This document shows, piece after piece, positions 23,637 through 36,700 of a stretch of DNA of 64,000 bases; the stretch's first letter is position 1, and the number at the start of each line of letters is the position of its first letter. The notes beneath the pieces are model-generated. The model saw only the letters and a list, made by a program, of their open reading frames with translations. It had not been told where the DNA came from and did no database searches. The DNA comes from Cladorhizidae sp. MBARI D1340-BT2. Taxonomy: Eukaryota; Porifera; Demospongiae; Poecilosclerida; Cladorhizidae. The position numbers and the translations under genes are program-made. Location: assembly GCA_028752905.1 (NCBI GenBank), contig JAQNBH010000017.1, positions 32,811,908-32,875,907 of the forward strand, read 5' to 3'.

Positions 23637-24206
23637 TTCACTATATTGATGGAGGATCTTCTAGACTCTACTCTGTGGCTGACAATGTGGAGTTATGCTA
23701 GAGCAAGACAAAACAAGTTTCTTGGAGAAATATGCATCCCTTTTGATCGAGGAACGCACATATTCTCTGATGATCCATGTTATGAAAGTGCTCCTGTTAA
23801 ATACATCCTCCAAGACTACTCCAACCAGAGCATGATGCTAGAGCCATCTCTGACAAGAAAGAACACCACAAAATATCGAATAGAAACAAAAGATCGAAGG
23901 AAAAGTAGTGCACTTCATGCTGATCTTCTTCTAAGTGAAGAAAGTGCCAGTGGCAGTGATGAAGAGGTTTCTACTGATAAATACACTGCCAGGGGGGAAA
24001 GTCCTGATGTAAAGGGTCGGTCCACTTCTATTTTAGTGAATGAGTTTACAACCAGTACAGAGATAGTGACACATTCTCTTTCAGTACCAACCATCAGTGC
24101 ATATCCACCATCACCCTTACATGAAAGGCCGAAGGATCCTGACCCAGGCTTTGCAAATGTCGAACTGGATGTCAATGAATCGATATATGCAGAAGCATTG
24201 ATATAA
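23637..24206 (+). CDS. C2-array unit 5, terminal exon B with stop
   Basis: Acceptor ttttag, then FTILMEDLLDSTLWLTMWS, NKFLGEICIPFD and SLTRKNTTKYRIETK. After about residue 85 the tail is unrelated to units 1-4 and ends ESIYAEALI followed by TAA, with no donor at the position used in the other units. This is the natural 3' end of the array. AATAAA follows at 24307-24312. Confidence 0.86.
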   Translation, partial: FTILMEDLLDSTLWLTMWSYARARQNKFLGEICIPFDRGTHIFSDDPCYESAPVKYILQDYSNQSMMLEPSLTRKNTTKYRIETKDRRKSSALHADLLLSEESASGSDEEVSTDKYTARGESPDVKGRSTSILVNEFTTSTEIVTHSLSVPTISAYPPSPLHERPKDPDPGFANVELDVNESIYAEALI

Positions 24207-24306
24207 CTTACTTTTGATACTAATTATAGAGAAACTCATATCAATTGTTGTTGTTTTCTAAAGTAATGTTTATCATTTTGTTTGTAATAATACTACTAAA
24301 ATACGT

Positions 24307-24312
24307 AATAAA
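24307..24312 (+). terminator. Poly(A) signal of the C2 gene
   Basis: AATAAA 101 bp after the unit 5 stop. It lies only 20 bp from the stop codon of the convergent dynein gene, so mature 3' ends probably overlap. Confidence 0.6.
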
Positions 24313-24332
24313 TGAATGGGTAACTGAAGTTA

Positions 24333-24731
24333 TCAAAATGGTCGCAAAGTACAGACAAGGTTTCTAGTAGCCCATTTGGCTGATGTCCCCTCACTATTGG
24401 TCATAGTCACTGTGAACAAAACTTCTTTGTCACCACCAACCACATGATCAGTAAGAGAAGCTTCCCCAGTCCTCACATTGTTTGAGGTGAAGCAGGGACA
24501 ATGGAAGGCATATGGCCCCTTGTAGTCCATGGCAAAGGCACTTGTCTGCGTGAGAATATCTGGAACAGCTCTGTGCAGGACGGAAGCTGTAAGGTGGAGG
24601 ACTGGGAGTGGAGCTGGGACCTGTTTAGGGGAAATGTCCTGAAAGTCTCCATTGGTAGCTCTTTCAAAGCTGCAGCCCCACACATATGCGCCATAGATAA
24701 AGAGTTCTCCCTCAGGGGGGGGATCACGGAT
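24333..24731 (-). CDS. Dynein exon 37 (C-terminal domain, stop)
   Basis: Acceptor tttatttag, then IRDPPPEGELFIYGAYVWG, matching the conserved 'P-x-G-x-Y-x-x-G-L' approach to the dynein C-terminus. The usual Gly-Ala-x-Trp-Asp is replaced by GCSFERATNGDF. Near the end YAFHCPCFTSNNVRTG follows the usual 'CP-x-Y-x-T-x-x-R' pattern. TGA stop. Confidence 0.87.
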   Translation of the reverse strand: MRDPPPEGELFIYGAYVWGCSFERATNGDFQDISPKQVPAPLPVLHLTASVLHRAVPDILTQTSAFAMDYKGPYAFHCPCFTSNNVRTGEASLTDHVVGGDKEVLFTVTMTNSEGTSAKWATRNLVCTLRPF

Positions 24732-27700
24732 CTAAATAAAATTAGTAAATAATAACCAGTCGGATGTTTGCAGAAGGTGAAATGATAAACTCACATGATC
24801 TTTGTCTCTGTTTGTGAGTTGTGCTTGAAAAATAAACTGTTCGACAGCTCCGGATCTGATGCATAAATCTCTTAGAATGTTCTGTGGTAAAATACATTAT
24901 TCTACGTCTTACTCACTATAACAGCATAATAATTATACTCACACACCTTGGTATACTCAATTAACAAACAAGAACACATTCATGAAAAATAACTTATCTG
25001 CCATCTGGGAGCCTGTGGCTTTATTTATAAAAGTTTTAATAACTAGTCTTGACAAACAAGTATCTGATACCTATAACTAGTTTTACAGTTCTTAAGTTAA
25101 TTATCGAGAAAGTTGTTATAATTTTTGCCTTGTTTCCATTTTTGTGTTTTTCACCCTCACTATAAATATTATAGTAGTCCAGCAGTCGTCTTCAAGAAGT
25201 CGCTCAGGATAACTTCAGAACTAATGAATCATAACAGATCTTATTCTTCACCATGTTTATTTCTTAAGTGCACACACACACACATACACACTCAGGTACA
25301 TGCATCAGAAGTAGTTTACCTGTGTGTGGTGTGTGATGTGTGTGCTTTAAATCTGTACTGTCAACATGGTCACAAGAGTAAGGTTCTCAGTAAACAATTG
25401 ATTCTCTATCTCATTTTAAATATATAGCAGATGCTGAATCAACTCTGCTCAATGCTCAATTGCACACACACAAGCATATTTATTGTGTTTGGGGGTTTTC
25501 TGTATCAAGAAACTGATTAGTAGTTGCTGCAATGCTTTGGATGATGATTGCGGTCTTCTGGTAGAAAAATTGAAATGAATGATGTAGAAGTTTAAATGTA
25601 TGTGAAAAAACGTAAATAAGTGGCTTCACCATGACATAATCATTGCCTTACATCATCATGATGACATCATCAATACTGTAGAAGTATTGGATTAAGACGA
25701 ATTTCATATTAGGATCTGTCATTTTATATATATACTACCTTAGTGACGGTTGCTAGAATTGTTTTGTAGCTAAAATCAGCCAAAACCATCATTTAGTGCA
25801 CCAAGAAGTTGCCATCGTGACTTTTGCTGAGAGCTTATTTAGTTAGCCATCTGCCAATATAAAATAGAGGTCAAACTAGTATTACTCCCTAATAATGGAC
25901 AATGCGACATGTGTTAATAATTATGATGTAGACTATGAAGCACCAGGAACTCATACCTGCTGGACAATATTCAAGAATCCCGCAGGATTGAAGAAGCCAC
26001 CCAGCCAAAAAGTGGCCGTTTTAGCCAACCCTCCTTGCATAACTCTGTCCAGGAAGGTGTGACGGAGAAGTAGGTCCTGCAACCAATCTATAAGGGGCCA
26101 CGTGCTAGGAGGAGCAGAGGGTCCCACGAGGTCCAACCAATGCTGTGGTACTGTGGATGTCAGGACACTGAGGGCAAGGTCCACAAGATGTGGGAACTCT
26201 ATTAAAGTGTCACCAGATGAAGACACTGATGTAGCCTCTAGAAGATCCTAATCACAACACAAAATAGAATGTCATCATTAATCCCTAGTAACTAAATATT
26301 AACAAAACCTTGAAGTTATCCTGGATAACTTGCCAACACATATTCATCCGGGATACTTCAGACTTCATAAATATCCCAAATGGTGTGTCCTCTCCATGCT
26401 TCTTCAGACGCTCATTCACCAACTCCTAATAATAGAAGTAGATAACTTTAAAATCTCCTAGAGCCAAGCACATGCAGCTTACAATTAAAAAAACAGAATT
26501 CTTACCATCCTCCAGATTGCAGGTAATTTCTCCAATAACTTCTCAGTATTATTTCGCAGTGGAAGTTTCTTCAGAAGTGATGGCATGCAAGTTAGAGCAT
26601 CGAGAACAGAGCTGGTCAAGTGGGACAGATGAACCTCGGTCAGACTAGGCACCAATGTGATGAAGGATGGAAGTTTCTCAACGATCACAAAAGTCTTCCG
26701 GCTTATTTGTTGGTTCTTGCTACTGTTCATGCTCAAAATGGAGCCTATATTTTCAATGGAAATGGAATCTTCTCTACTTTGCAAAGTTTTCAGCTTGCTC
26801 ATGCCAGAGGAAGGACGAAAAGTTGGAGCTACATTCTCTTGCCAGTAGCCATTGAGACGAACCAGATTGGGAAAGAGATAGTCCTTCCAGCCAAGCTTTA
26901 TCTAGTATGCCAGAACAATGATTAAAAATACAAGGTTGTATATCACATCCTTCACAAAACTAAATTAGATTGATAAAACTGAGTCTTAGAATACTTACAA
27001 TGGGTGAAAAATAGAGTCCACATATTTCTGCTGTTAGCACTAGAGGAGGAGTAGCATTCTGCACTTCTCGAAGCAGGCCATTCAACCTGTTTGTAGGAGT
27101 TAAGAACAGTGCAGGGATATGGTACCGTCCTGCCTCTTTCTTGGGACCACCACTATGGATCCAGTGCTCCACCAATGCAGAAAAAATTATTGCATTGGCT
27201 GCATCAGTAACAGCAGAACCATAAATAACCTGTTGAATTTAGTGTATGTAATGATATAGACTGCAGTACTTTCCAATGGTGTACAGACCTCAGTAATCAT
27301 GTATCTGATTCCACTCCAGGCCACTGGTTTTGAACTGCCTTCAATGCTCTTAAAATATTTCCTCATATATAGAATTGCATCCTGAACAGAATTAGACAAT
27401 CTTCATGTTCTATATCATCAACATCAGATTGCAATTCACCATTCATTCACTAACCATGAAGTGTAAGTGTGTCCACGAAAAGTCCTCCAGCAAGGCTTGA
27501 ACATAGACATGTCTCCGAAGGCGGATAGTTGCATGCAGCATGGCCATATTGTGCACGCTAGGGAGCCACTCTATGTGAGAACTTCCAGTCAACGTGTCTC
27601 TAGTCAAATTGCTGAGGCTGTACAGGACACTGCTGCAGAGGTCTAGAGGAGGGTCCAGGACAAGTTTGTTGGCAGAGTTGAGAAGATCAGATGGTACAGT

Positions 27701-30700
27701 GAGACAGTCCCCCTGGATTGATATCCAGATCTTCCATTTCTCTCTCTCTGGGAGCTGGTCCAGTAAGAAAGGAAGGTCTGATAGGAGTCTCTGACATAGT
27801 TGGATGTTGTGGAGGAGAATCCATTGGCCCTCAGTGCTGGCCACCTTCAAGGAATTTTTAGCCGATTCAATCTCTTCTTCATCATTTCCATGGAGGTAGC
27901 ACACACTAAGAGGAATCTAATGATGATGTAACAAATATTGGCTTCATAAAGGCTCCATTTATGCACCATGGGGGAAATAATCCCTATTTTTATCTGTGAC
28001 AAATAGAGTATTGTTCTGTTGAGCTGTAATGCATCAATAGAAAGTGTCACAATGATAACAAAGTGATGCATATTTAGAGCATTTCTTCTTTCGCTGTATC
28101 TAGATAAGTCTGAAGAACTACTTCACTGCACTGTACAAAGGGAGTCCGGAGTTTTGAATTTAACCAGATAGAGTAAGCTACACATGATAGCTATCTTGGA
28201 TATTCTTGTTTATTAACCAGTTGTAGTTACATCTACTAATGGAGTTTATATCTTCAGATATAGAAGGTAGCCAATCAGAAATCAGCAACAGCCTCTTAAT
28301 GGGTGCAGAGGCTAGAGAGGATCGCTAATAATGTGCCAACATAGGAATGGAAATTGCAGATGTCAGCAGTGACACATTTAGAAATTGACCATTGATTACA
28401 ATATATAATGCATAAATGATGCTTTTGCAGGATTTTTTTTTTTAATTGCTCAGGTTCATAGAGATTTAAAAAAATTATAACTATAATTATAAGCCTCAAA
28501 TACTTAAAAAACGCAGCCATCATCAAGATAAAAATGCTTCTCTGAGGCTTTCGTGTACACAGAATCTAGTCATTTCTGGCTGTTCTTAGAACATTCACAG
28601 TTAACAACAGTACAAACATTAATCACCTTCATTTTTGATGCATAAACCTGGAGTTTAGTAACAGCAAAATCTGGTTCATCTCTGAAAATGATGACAGGAA
28701 CCTGGGAATTCTTGGCAGTCTGAACCACACGAGCTAAGTCTGTGACAGAACTGACTTTCCTGCACTTCGGTCCTGGCTCCAATACTCTGTATATAAAGGA
28801 CTCCATACACTGACTGATCCTCTCTGGCCTCATGGCACTTAAAATCAGTAACTGTTGCATGGGAAGCAACCTATAGGTAGTAAACAATGACAGAAATGAA
28901 ATTATAGCATTATCCCCCCCCCCCCTATATTTTCAAAATGCAATCCCACCCTCCCAAGTTAATTCAATCATATGTATATGGCAAAATATCGCAGCTAAAT
29001 GGACATCTAATAGGTTAGCAAGGAGTTAGAAATAAGTGGAAAAAAGAAACAAAATTATATTACAGCTTAAAAAATGTGTGAAATCTTTGCTGCGAAGTTG
29101 GTTTGACACATTTTTTTTTAATAGTCGACAGCAACCTTAACCCCCCTCCCCCACCACACACCCCCCCACCCTCCACACACACACACAATATATATATATA
29201 CATATTTATATACATCCAAAGCTCATATCACTTAAGAGTCAGCCACTATTAAGCAAAGGATTCAAAACATGACGGCAGCCTTGGAGTTAATAGTGGCTGA
29301 CACCGAAGTGATATGAGCTTTGGTATATGTATATAAATATGTGCATAATATATATTAGTATGTTAATGATTGGACCTAATTTCTGACATAATTTGTGTTT
29401 TTAACAAAATACTTCTTAATATTAGTATAACAATTATTTCAATTGAGATAAGTAAAGCAAAGCTATATATTACACCAAAGTATGTCTACAACATAGAAAT
29501 CCATGGAAGAGAATACCTTATTTCTACAGGCAAAGTGATTCCGAGTGGTTCCTACAGGCATTGCCAGAACAGTTTCAAGAAACAAAAGATTGTGACAAGA
29601 GATGACAATTGCTAGCATCAGCCTTTAAAAATTTTAAATGGCTAGGATATCCATCCACAAGCAGATGTCAATATTTCTGAAATTTTTGCAGCCATTTAGC
29701 ATTCTACTAGGTATGTGCACATTATTTTGGGGGTAAATTTTCACATATAAGTGGTCTATTAAAAAGGAGTCCATTAAGGGTGTGAAAACAGTCAATTTTG
29801 TATTTTGCACTCTATACATTAGAATTTTGCGATACTATACTAAAAGGTGCTTATCTAAAGACATTCTATGCCAACCTCCTATGGCAGTACATAAAGCTTT
29901 GTGTTGTTCCATCACATCTATGATTACTTCTATATCTGTATACTCCTTCTCTTTATTTCCATTACGAGTTCATAATTATGCTCTATAAGTCTGTGGTATC
30001 CTAGTGCAGTAACAATAGAACACAAGCTTGACTTATAAGTAATTGATATGTAGCACTTGCATTTTGGTGGTGGATGAATTTAATGATCCGATCTGGAGTG
30101 TGGTGGGGAAGCAGGGGCCGAGAACTGCAGAGCTTGATAGGCCAAGGAAGGAGTGGCCACTAGAGTGGACTCTAGTAAAAGTGATATCCTCATAGCTGTG
30201 CTTGTGCAACCAAGAAAGGGTGCTATCCAAACACTAGGATCAGCTTCAGCCTGTCAACCTTGCCAATATCTTGTCTTGCCTCTAATACCAACAACATTTT
30301 AGAGCCACTCTCAAAGACATCGAAGGAGCGTAGGTGATGGTACTCGAAAATATGTTGAAGGAACATAGAGGTGTATGGTGACACTCTCAAAATGTTGAAG
30401 GAGGGTAGAGGTGTTTGATGACACTCTAAAAAATGTTAAAGGAGAGAAGAGGTGTATGGTGACCCTCTCAAAATGTTGAAGGAGTGTAGAGGTGTATGGT
30501 GGCATTCTCAAAAATGTTGAAGGAGAGAAGAGGTGTATAATGAGTATCTCTGCAGTGAACACAAGCAAGTAGCTACCTGAAGTTCAGCAGGAACCTATAA
30601 ATATGTTGACAAGTAACAGGCACTGATGCGTATACTTTGTCCGGTAGACGTTGAAGCTAGAAACAGTGACCAGTCTGATAGTCTTCAGGGTTTCATACAG

Positions 30701-33700
30701 GATTTTTGGTTGGGGGGGGGGGGAGAAAAGTATCCAGCTTAGCATCGCCCACTTTTAGCATGCTATACTATGTAGCTGGAAAGTGTTAGCCACAACTTTT
30801 GGTGATGTAATAATTATGTTGTTGATTGGCTTGTGGGTACATGATTGGCTTGTGGGGACATGTTTGTGTGTTTGTGTGCAGCAGGATAGTTTATGATTGT
30901 GTTATGAATGTGTTGTTTGCTTGTAATTGCTTTAGGTGGATATGTTTGTGTGTTTGTGCCAGAAAGTTGTGGTTATGTGTGCTGTTGATTGGTATTGATT
31001 GATTGTATGCTGAGTTAAGTATAAAAGAGAAATCTGTAAATACTAGTCTAATAAAGTGTTGTCTGTTATAAGTTGCCTGTTGAGTTTGTAAGAGCACTGC
31101 TCTTTGCCACCTGGTGGGTTGATCTCCCTGAAGAAATCAACAAACATCGATCTCAGAGCCTACTTTCGAAAGAGGACAAGCAGTGATGCATCAGACTCGT
31201 TGACTGATCAGGAAGCTACCCATTCTTAGTCCAGTCTCTCCCAGACAACTGACAATCAGCAGGAGCCTCAGAAGAAGAAGAACAAACTCAGTGCTATGAA
31301 AAGAGGAAGGTCTACAGGGGAAAACTTTCATTTTTAAAAAAATGGGAGAAGAAATACCCCTGGGTCACCTGCAAGAATCCTAGTGGAGGCATGTTCTGTG
31401 CTACTGCCAGAATTGGGGGAAGTCCCCTGTTGGGTCAAGGAGTGCTTGGACAACCAGAGGCATAGTTGACTGGAACCATGCTAGTGAAGTACTGAAGAAG
31501 CATGCAGACTCCCAATGGCACAGAGATGCTGCAGCTGTTGGTGCCATGGCACAGCAAGTAGAGAGTGGGAAGTCTGTACTTGAGCTCCAGTGTTCAGCTG
31601 GCACAATAGCTGCTGGCGTAGACAGAGAAATTGGTGTGTGTTACTCAATCTGTTTAGAGCAGTCTACTTTCTGGTAAAGAATAGAATTCCTCATATGAGT
31701 GTTTATCCACATTTGATCCAGCTCCTAGTTGCCAATGGGGATAAATTACTTGAGCAACATATCAATGAAGACCTATCTAATGCCCAGTACACCTCCAAAT
31801 TCAGCACTATGTCACTGATTGAAGTCATTGATACATGGCTTGACAGAAAGCTGAGAGAAAGCCTGAAATCCAGCCCGTTCTTCTCAATTCTAGCAGATGA
31901 GAGTCAAGACATTTCCACACAGGAGGAGCTATCGATTTGTTTCCGGTGGCTTGTGGATGGTCACCCAGAGGAACACTTTTTGACGATTCTTCATCTCAAA
32001 TCCACTGATGCTGAAGAAATTACACATGCTCTAACTTCCTTCATCAGTGAGAAGAATCTTGATTACTCTAAACTTGTTGGACAAGGGTATGACGGTGCTG
32101 CAACATTCTCTGGTTGCAGAAGTGGAGTGCAAAGAAGGATGAGGGTGCATGCACCCCATGCTCTCTACATCCACTGCTCCTGCCACAGGTTGCAGCTTGC
32201 TTCCATGCAAGCAGCCGAGTCTATTGCTACCGTGAAAAAGATGTTTGGCACAATGACCAGCTTGTGGAAATTATTTTATTATTCCCCCCAAAAAGCATAA
32301 TCTCTGAAAAATGTGCAGTCAGTCCTAAATTTTCCAGAGCTGAAAGTAGTCAAACCAAGACAAACAAGATGGCTATCTCATGAGAGATGTGTGCGAGCCA
32401 TTCGCAAGGAGCTTCCTGCTCTGACAACTACTTTGCACATGCTCTATGAAGATTGTGGTGACGCAGAAGTATATGGCATAGCGTTGGTGTTGGGCTCTTA
32501 TAGTGGAGTGGTCACTATCATTCTGCTATCATCCGTGCTTGATCTTCTTGCTAAGCTCAATTGCTTTATGCAAAGCAAGGCAACTGATTTCAGAAAGTTG
32601 CCAATCATCCTTGAGAGCATCGTTTCAGAGCTGAAATGCCTCAAGAATGAGGATGCAGAATGGTGTTCTCTGGTGGAAACAACTGTTAGACATGCTTGCT
32701 AGTGAACATGACATCACATGCAGGAGGAGTTCAACTCGAACTGGCAGTGCAGCTGCCACATCAATGAGTGAGTACCGCAATTCAACAGCTATTCCATATA
32801 TTGACAAACTTGTTTCCAATATAAATGGCCGTTTCACTGATGGTGCTGTGGAGCTACTTGTCTCCTCATCGATCTTTGACCCTGCTTTGATGCCAACAGA
32901 AGATACTGCTCTTCTTGAGTATGGCAATCCACAACTGTAAACTCTAGTTAACATCTATGGGAAAGAAGCAACTGTAGAGTTTGATGGTGAAACCTTCACT
33001 TCTCCACCTCTCGTGGATGGAGAAGAAATCTTTGCTGAGTGGAGAGTTTTTAAGAGAGTCTTGGCACAAGAGAAGAAGAAAATGACGGAGAAAAAGAAAC
33101 TAAGTAAACCACCCACTCTACAGGATATGAAGACAGAGATGGAGCTTTCAGGAGCATAAAAAGAGATCTTCCCAGAGATTTTCAAGTTACTGGATATTTT
33201 GCTAACTCTTCCAATTGCAACAGCTACTGTCGAACATTCTTTTAGTTGAATGAAGATTGTGAAGACACGTATTCGAAATAGACTAAGTGACATCAACCTT
33301 GCTAGGCTCATGCGAATCGTAATTGAAGGGTCTGAACTGACTTCAGTAGATTTTAGTGCAATTTTGTACATATTCAAGGAGAAAAATCGTCTATTTTCTA
33401 AATTTCTAAATTACTGCAAAATGTCAATGTCAATGTTGCACTATGACATCATAATTTTTGAAAATCCTGGGGGGGGGGGAAACTCTGGCTGGATGTCCCC
33501 CCCCCCCCTGTATGAAACCCTGGTCTTGGTAATGGGGACAGTCAGTGGTTCCCCATAAATCAGGCAGAGAAACAACTGAAATCTCATCAGGTGCTCTCTT
33601 GACTCCTAAAAGCTTCAAAGGCAATCTAGTTGTGGCATGTAAAGTAGGCTCGCAGAGCGACCTCCTTGAGCAGTTCATAATATTGGCCTCGTCATGTCAC

Positions 33701-36700
33701 TTTAAATTGAACTTTCATCTGGAATTACAAACTCCACCCATTAATTAATGAACCTTCAATTCTCTATGACTTGTAGGAAAGGTCCTCAATGTCTTTATCA
33801 ACCTTGCCTCTTTCATATCTTCCTTAATGCAGAAACATTTTTTGTGGAAACACAAATATATCACTCCAGCCTAGTCGACTGATGCTTTGCAACTGCAGCT
33901 AGAATACAAATCAAATGAAGCATCACACTGAAGAGCAATGCAATGCGACTTCATGTTCACGATATCACAAAAATGAAGCACTGCATTGCAAGTGTGAGGG
34001 ATATATTGTGAACCGACCTTAATTCTGACCAAGTTTGTTTCACAGCTGTTGCTCTTTCATTTTGGCCTCATGGTTATGAATAAAGGAAAATGAGAGACAA
34101 ATTTGTAGAGGCAAAATGAGTTCCTTTTCTCCAGCTTCTAAATCAGAAAGCCTTTTGAATGTGAGGTAAATGATGAACACTGTGATGAGTGCGGGTTAAG
34201 TGCGTATAATACATTGTGAAAATACTCTGCCACATACAGTTCATGATTTTGACTGGTAAAGAATTATTTCAATGTTGGTGGTCTTCATAGATCATCATTT
34301 TGTGAGGGAAAACAGAACACTCGTTTTGACTTGGACACTTGTCTTGAACAGTCAGGGTGTCTGGAATTGTCAGTAACTCCTTTGATATGAGTGCTATGTT
34401 AATGAAAGTGCTAGTCATTTTTGGAGGCCATGGATGTTGAGGGACTTCTGAATCCTTGGAGTGTAAATATTGCTTGTCCAGGGGGAAAGCTCACAGTTAA
34501 GTTGCTAATGACTTACTCATGTCTATCCTTAGAGGCTAGCTTAATGACAATGCATGGACCAGAATAAGCTAGCCGACAAGGACTGTCCAGCCTATCAAAT
34601 AATGCTGAAGTAGCCAGTGGGAAATGTCCAAAGTCTTCTTACTTTAGGGTGGAATATAAATCTGGTTTCTTGTCACCTGGATTATCACAGATGCTTTCCT
34701 AGACTCTCTGAGTCACTCCTCCAATCGTATACAACCCATCTTCATCAAATATGGCATGCAGAGCTATATTCACTGACTAGGTATCTAACATCATCTTCTA
34801 AAAGACAGGTACTTAAAGGGGTTCCTGTTTGGTCAGAGTGGTATGTATAGCACTTGGGACCTATCATGCTAAGTAGCGACTCACTGTATTATTATTGCCA
34901 TTTCTACTCTTCAAGAGCAGCTATATGCTAGGGAATGTTGTTATAGTCTCACTGCATTACTATTGCCATTTCTATTCTTCAAGCACATCTCTAGCAGGCC
35001 AAATGCTAGGCCTTGTTCCTCCCATTAACCCCAACAAGGATTATCATCATATCTGGAACATTATTTTCTATATCATAAGCCACTTCCTAACTACAGCCTA
35101 CCTCATCACCTAGAGCCTGACCTAGTTAGTATGCATGATTTAAAGGTTCCTAACTGGTTGTGGTCTACATGGGTACACTTTTGTTTCCTTTTCTTTTTGA
35201 CGAGTCAATCCAATGTAGCATTGTTTTTTTAGTTTTAACCCTCAACTGTGTAGTCAATTAATTACCTCCCAGTCTAAGACTCAAATGTAAACCAGAACTT
35301 GCTTGTAGAGAGATAAGCATTAGTTATTCACCCAAGATCTACAAGGCTGACAGAAGAAAAGTCTTGAATGCTTCTAGTACATATTCTAGTTATACCTTTC
35401 ATTATAGCTAGATTATGAGCTAGATTATGAAGCTTATAACTAGCTAGCTATGATATCTTTATTGACTTGGCATTTTGTTTTTAGTGGACTATTTAGTACC
35501 AAAAGCTAGATAGCTACCTTGACAATCCTCTTAATATATATAGCTATCCCTAACACTGCTGCCATATGCCTACACTAGTCTCAACAACAACAAAAAAACC
35601 TTCTACCGCACCAAATCTCACACTACTTATATGGTAAATACGTGCCTAAGACGGGGGTTGGGAGTAGACCATTGTTTTATCCCTCAATTTATTTTCCTTC
35701 ACTACTCTCTGCACTAACTACATCTCAAATTTCAACTCATTATCGTTCAACCATTCTTGAGTTATGATACTTTTTAGCCACACATTTCATTGTTTATAGG
35801 AAGTGCTGTGGTGCAAAAATACTGTAGATTAGTCAGAGAGTTTATATGAGTGATGTGGTATAGATAGGTTAGGGGTGCATATTGGAGTGCTGTGATGCTA
35901 AAATACTGTAGATTAGTCAAGGGCATGTTTAGGATTGGTGTGCTATAATACTGTAGATTAGTTAGGGGTGTGTATAGGAGTGCTGTGCAAAAATACTGTA
36001 GATTAGTTAGGGGCGTGTATAGGAGTGCTGTGCTAAAATACTGTAGATTAGTTAGGGGCGTGTATAGGAGTGCTGTGCTAAAATACTGTAGATTAGTTAG
36101 GGGTGTATATTGGAGTGCTGTGCTAAAATACTCTATATTAGTTAGGGGCGTGTATAGGAGTGCTGTGCTAAAATACTGTAGATTAGTTAGGGGTGTGTAT
36201 AGGAGTGCTGTGCTAAAATACTGTAGATTAGTTAGGGGCGTGTATAGGAGTGCTGTGCTAAAATACTGTAGATTAGTTAGGGGCGTGTATAGGAGTGCTG
36301 TGCTAAAATACTGTAGATTAGTTAGGGGCGTGTATAGGAGTGCTGTGCTAAAATACTGTAGATTAGTTAGGGGTGTGTATAGGAGTGCTGTGCTAAAATA
36401 CTGTAGATTAGTTAGGGGTGTGTATAGGAGTGCTGTGCTAAAATACGGTAGATTAGTTAGGGGTGTATATTGGAGTGCTGTGCTAAAATACTCTATATTA
36501 GTTAGGGGCGTGTATAGGAGTGCTGTGCTAAAATACTGTAGATTAGTCGGCTGCGTGTGCTGGATTGCAGGTATACATATGGATGGATGGGAATTATGTG
36601 TGAGGAAAAAATACATATACAGATAGTCAGAGTTTTAAGGTCAGTTCTAGTGTGTGTTTTTTACAGTTGACAACCTTAATGAAGAGTTTTAGGTATAGTG

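Noticed and set aside
24795..24882. Longer version of dynein exon 36 starting at 24882
   Set aside because: It leaves a one-base phase error and a stop at the exon 37 junction; the acceptor at 24870 solves both.
35774..36626. Long repetitive open frames on both strands (280 and 218 residues)
   Set aside because: Products of the 45-bp array, whose period is divisible by three; both strands are open for the same reason.
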